52,501 bases of DNA, taken from NCBI GenBank assembly GCA_013140805.1, contig JABFRW010000008.1, positions 1 through 52,501 on the forward strand, read 5' to 3'. A model generated the notes under the pieces. It was not told the DNA's origin. It saw only the letters and a list, made by a program, of their open reading frames with translations, and made no database searches. Origin of the DNA: Candidatus Eisenbacteria bacterium. Its GTDB lineage: Bacteria; Eisenbacteria; RBG-16-71-46. This document shows positions 50,736 to 52,501 of the stretch, piece after piece (position 1 is the first letter of the stretch; each line of letters opens with the position of its first letter). The translations under genes and the position numbers were made by a program.

Positions 50736-51350
50736 GTGAACGACATTTCGCCCAACCCTCCGCGGCATCGCGGCCACTCACAGGCAGATATGCGGCAAAC
50801 GGCGATCTCCCCGGCGGATGACCGCGCACTGGCCGAAGCGCTCCAAGTCCGAGGGGACGAACGAGCGTTTCGCGAGCTCTATCGTCGCCACACCCCGGCG
50901 CTCTACCAGCTCACGCTGCGAGTGCTGGGAGGCAGCGACGCCGATGCGCAGGACGTCATACAGGAAACCTGGATTCGAGCCACCACCAAGCTCGACGGCT
51001 TCCGATGGGAGTCGAGTTTGCGCACCTGGCTGACCGGCATCGCGCTGAATCTCTCGCGCGAGGTGCTGCGCCGGCGCGCACGCCGCCCCACGGTCGAGTG
51101 GAGCGAAGTGCACGAGCCGGCGATCGCGCCGCCGCGTCTCGGGGACCGCATGGACCTGGAACGCGCGATCGCCACACTCCCACCCGGAAGTCGCACCGTG
51201 CTGGTTCTGCACGACATCGAAGGATTCACACACGAAGAGATCGCGAATCGACTCGGGGTCTCGATCGGCACCTCGAAGAGCCAGTTGTTCGCGGCCCGCC
51301 GCGCGCTTCGCGTGCGACTGACGCGAGTGGAGGAAATACCCAATGCATGA
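50736..51350 (+). CDS. ECF-type RNA polymerase sigma factor
   Basis: 204 residues from GTG 50736; a later ATG at 50790 is also possible. Region 2: AFRELYRRHTPALYQLTLRV and DAQDVIQETWIRATTKLDGF. Region 4: IATLPPGSRTVLVLHDIEGF and HEEIANRLGVSIGTSKSQLF, a helix-turn-helix. Its 3' end overlaps the anti-sigma-like gene start by eight bases. It opens a three-gene operon with a membrane anti-sigma candidate and a PDZ protein. Confidence 0.87.
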   Translation: MNDISPNPPRHRGHSQADMRQTAISPADDRALAEALQVRGDERAFRELYRRHTPALYQLTLRVLGGSDADAQDVIQETWIRATTKLDGFRWESSLRTWLTGIALNLSREVLRRRARRPTVEWSEVHEPAIAPPRLGDRMDLERAIATLPPGSRTVLVLHDIEGFTHEEIANRLGVSIGTSKSQLFAARRALRVRLTRVEEIPNA

Positions 51351-51903
51351 CGAAGAGGATCTGACTCCCGAACTTCGCGCCGCGCTCGATGCGCTCCCGC
51401 GCGAACGCGATCCCGGCCAGTTGCTCGAGGAACGCGTGGTGCACGCGCTGCGCGACCGCGGCGTGTTCGACGAGCCGCGTCGCGTGCGGCGCTTCGTGCT
51501 CGCTCCCGCGTGGGTCACCGCGGCGGCGGCGGCATGCCTGGCGATCTTTGCCGGCGGCTTCTCGATCGGCCAGTGGGTCGCGAACCGCCAGGCCTCTCAG
51601 ACGCTCGTCGCACTCCGGCAGCAGGACGCGACCCAGGCGGCGGCACTGGTGCAGCAGACCGGCTCCGCCTACCTCGCGGCACTCGCAGCCTTCGCGAATG
51701 TGTCGCGCACCGGCTCGTCGAGCGATCGACACCAGGGCCAGGAAGTGGCGACCAACATTTTGCACGCGGCCGCCAACGAAATGACACGCATCAATCCCGA
51801 CGACCCGCTCACCGTGCAGATCTTGAATGGTCTCGAACGTGCATCGCGGAAAGACTCGACCCGTACCGGGACCGATGAAGCGAGGAAAGTGGCATGGTTC
51901 TGA
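51343..51903 (+). CDS. Membrane anti-sigma-factor-like protein
   Basis: 186 residues from ATG 51343. A cytoplasmic N terminus (DEEDLTPELRAALDALPRER) precedes one membrane helix (AWVTAAAAACLAIFAGGFSI), then a helical, Gln/Ala-rich periplasmic part (RQQDATQAAALVQQTGSAYL). No zinc motif is seen, unlike the anti-sigma factor at 11403. The role is inferred from the overlap with the ECF gene. Its stop is overlapped by the next gene start. Confidence 0.68.
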   Translation: MHDEEDLTPELRAALDALPRERDPGQLLEERVVHALRDRGVFDEPRRVRRFVLAPAWVTAAAAACLAIFAGGFSIGQWVANRQASQTLVALRQQDATQAAALVQQTGSAYLAALAAFANVSRTGSSSDRHQGQEVATNILHAAANEMTRINPDDPLTVQILNGLERASRKDSTRTGTDEARKVAWF

Positions 51904-52501
51904 GACGCTCCAGGTTCGCGCTCATCGCAGCGGGGCTCGCGCTCACCGTGGCGCCGGCGCTCGCCGCCACCACCAAGACGGGTGATCGCTGCCCGGAGGG
52001 ACGCTTGCGCGGCATCGACCTTGGCATCGGGCAGATCGACGGCAGCTTCAGCAAGACCGTCAAGTCCTCGACCACCCGGGAAGCGGGATCCAAACAGCAG
52101 GTGGTGTGGTTCTTTCGTTCCGAGCCGCGCATCGCCGACGTCACGATCGATGGCCCTGCGGCCGGGCGCCTCAAGTCGGGCGACGTTCTCATCGCGGTCG
52201 ATGGTCAGCTCATCACCACGCGTGCCGCGAGCGCTCGACTGAGCGAGCTGCGGCCCGGCCAGCCGATTCAGCTGCTGGTGCGACGCTCCGGCAAGTCGGT
52301 CCCGGTGCTGATCATCCCACGCGAAGCGTGTCTCGATCGCGGCTCCGAGCCGTTCGGTGTCACCGGCTTCACCTACCCGCTCGGCGCCGAAGCGCCCGAA
52401 GCACCGCTTCCACCCGATGCTCCGAGCTGGATCGACATGCCGGCCCCCACACCCGAGCCAGCCGAGGCGCCGAGCGCGCGCAGTCGCGTGTGGCCGGCGA
52501 G
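51894..52501 (+). CDS. Secreted PDZ-domain protein, 3' end outside window
   Basis: 202 complete codons from ATG 51894 to the window edge with no stop, overlapping the anti-sigma gene by ten bases. Signal peptide ALIAAGLALTVAPALAA, then a PDZ domain (GPAAGRLKSGDVLIAVDGQL to LRPGQPIQLLVRRSGKSV). The tail after about residue 160 is Pro/Glu/Ala-rich. PDZ proteins beside ECF sigma and anti-sigma genes often act as sensors or protease partners for stress signalling, as with DegS/RseP. The missing end may hold a protease or further domain. Confidence 0.75.
   Translation, partial: MVLRRSRFALIAAGLALTVAPALAATTKTGDRCPEGRLRGIDLGIGQIDGSFSKTVKSSTTREAGSKQQVVWFFRSEPRIADVTIDGPAAGRLKSGDVLIAVDGQLITTRAASARLSELRPGQPIQLLVRRSGKSVPVLIIPREACLDRGSEPFGVTGFTYPLGAEAPEAPLPPDAPSWIDMPAPTPEPAEAPSARSRVWPA

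Overview
The window is GC-rich, gene-dense bacterial DNA from a Gram-negative organism: it encodes outer-membrane porins ending in F, TonB-dependent receptors, a lipoprotein and a heptose epimerase for lipopolysaccharide. A short FG-GAP protein with a FlgD/type-IX-like C-terminal sorting domain, many GTG starts and tight ATGA/GTGA overlaps suggest an uncultured lineage near the FCB superphylum (Candidatus Eisenbacteria-like). That placement is inference; no rRNA or tRNA was seen.

Layout. 1-3.1 kb: end of a CHAT protease-like protein, a deoxyhypusine-synthase-like enzyme and HldD. 3.2-12.8 kb: a phosphate/polyphosphate locus on the minus strand, made of three phosphate-selective-type porins, two VTC-domain polyphosphate polymerases, DUF4956, a PhoU-like DUF47 protein and a PiT permease broken by an in-frame TGA. 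The porin-VTC part is duplicated, the second copy is cut by a degenerate IS5-type element, and an ECF sigma/anti-sigma pair lies just upstream. 12.8-16.4 kb: a TonB receptor and a small winged-helix/nucleotidyltransferase operon with palindromic operators and truncated nucleotidyltransferases. 16.4-21.9 kb: a Rieske oxygenase, two phytoene-desaturase-like flavoproteins and a GcvT-like protein, probably a demethylation/C1 operon.

22-34.6 kb: a nine-gene minus-strand run (GPx, desaturase, flavin amine oxidase, DUF1365, CFA synthase, DUF1295, second CFA-like methyltransferase, SDR-DUF2867, TonB receptor) and, across a DUF4397 lipoprotein, a divergent B12-dependent CarH/LitR-type light sensor. 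Together these look like a photo-oxidative membrane-lipid remodelling regulon. 34.7-39.1 kb: small membrane proteins, the FG-GAP protein and an ABC export pair. 39.2-44.7 kb: a complete molybdenum hydroxylase operon (2Fe-2S, Mo, FAD with an extra 4Fe-4S site, XdhC, MobA-like). 44.9-48.7 kb (plus strand): a DAO-type oxidase and a gluconeogenic aldolase-FBPase pair. 48.8-50.6 kb: DUF4386, ArsC and an aquaporin. 50.7 kb to the end: an ECF sigma, a membrane anti-sigma-like protein and a PDZ protein cut by the window edge.

The most promising unusual systems are the duplicated porin-VTC-DUF4956-PiT locus with its shared upstream 20-mer, the CarH-associated lipid cluster, and the operator-flanked winged-helix/nucleotidyltransferase operon.
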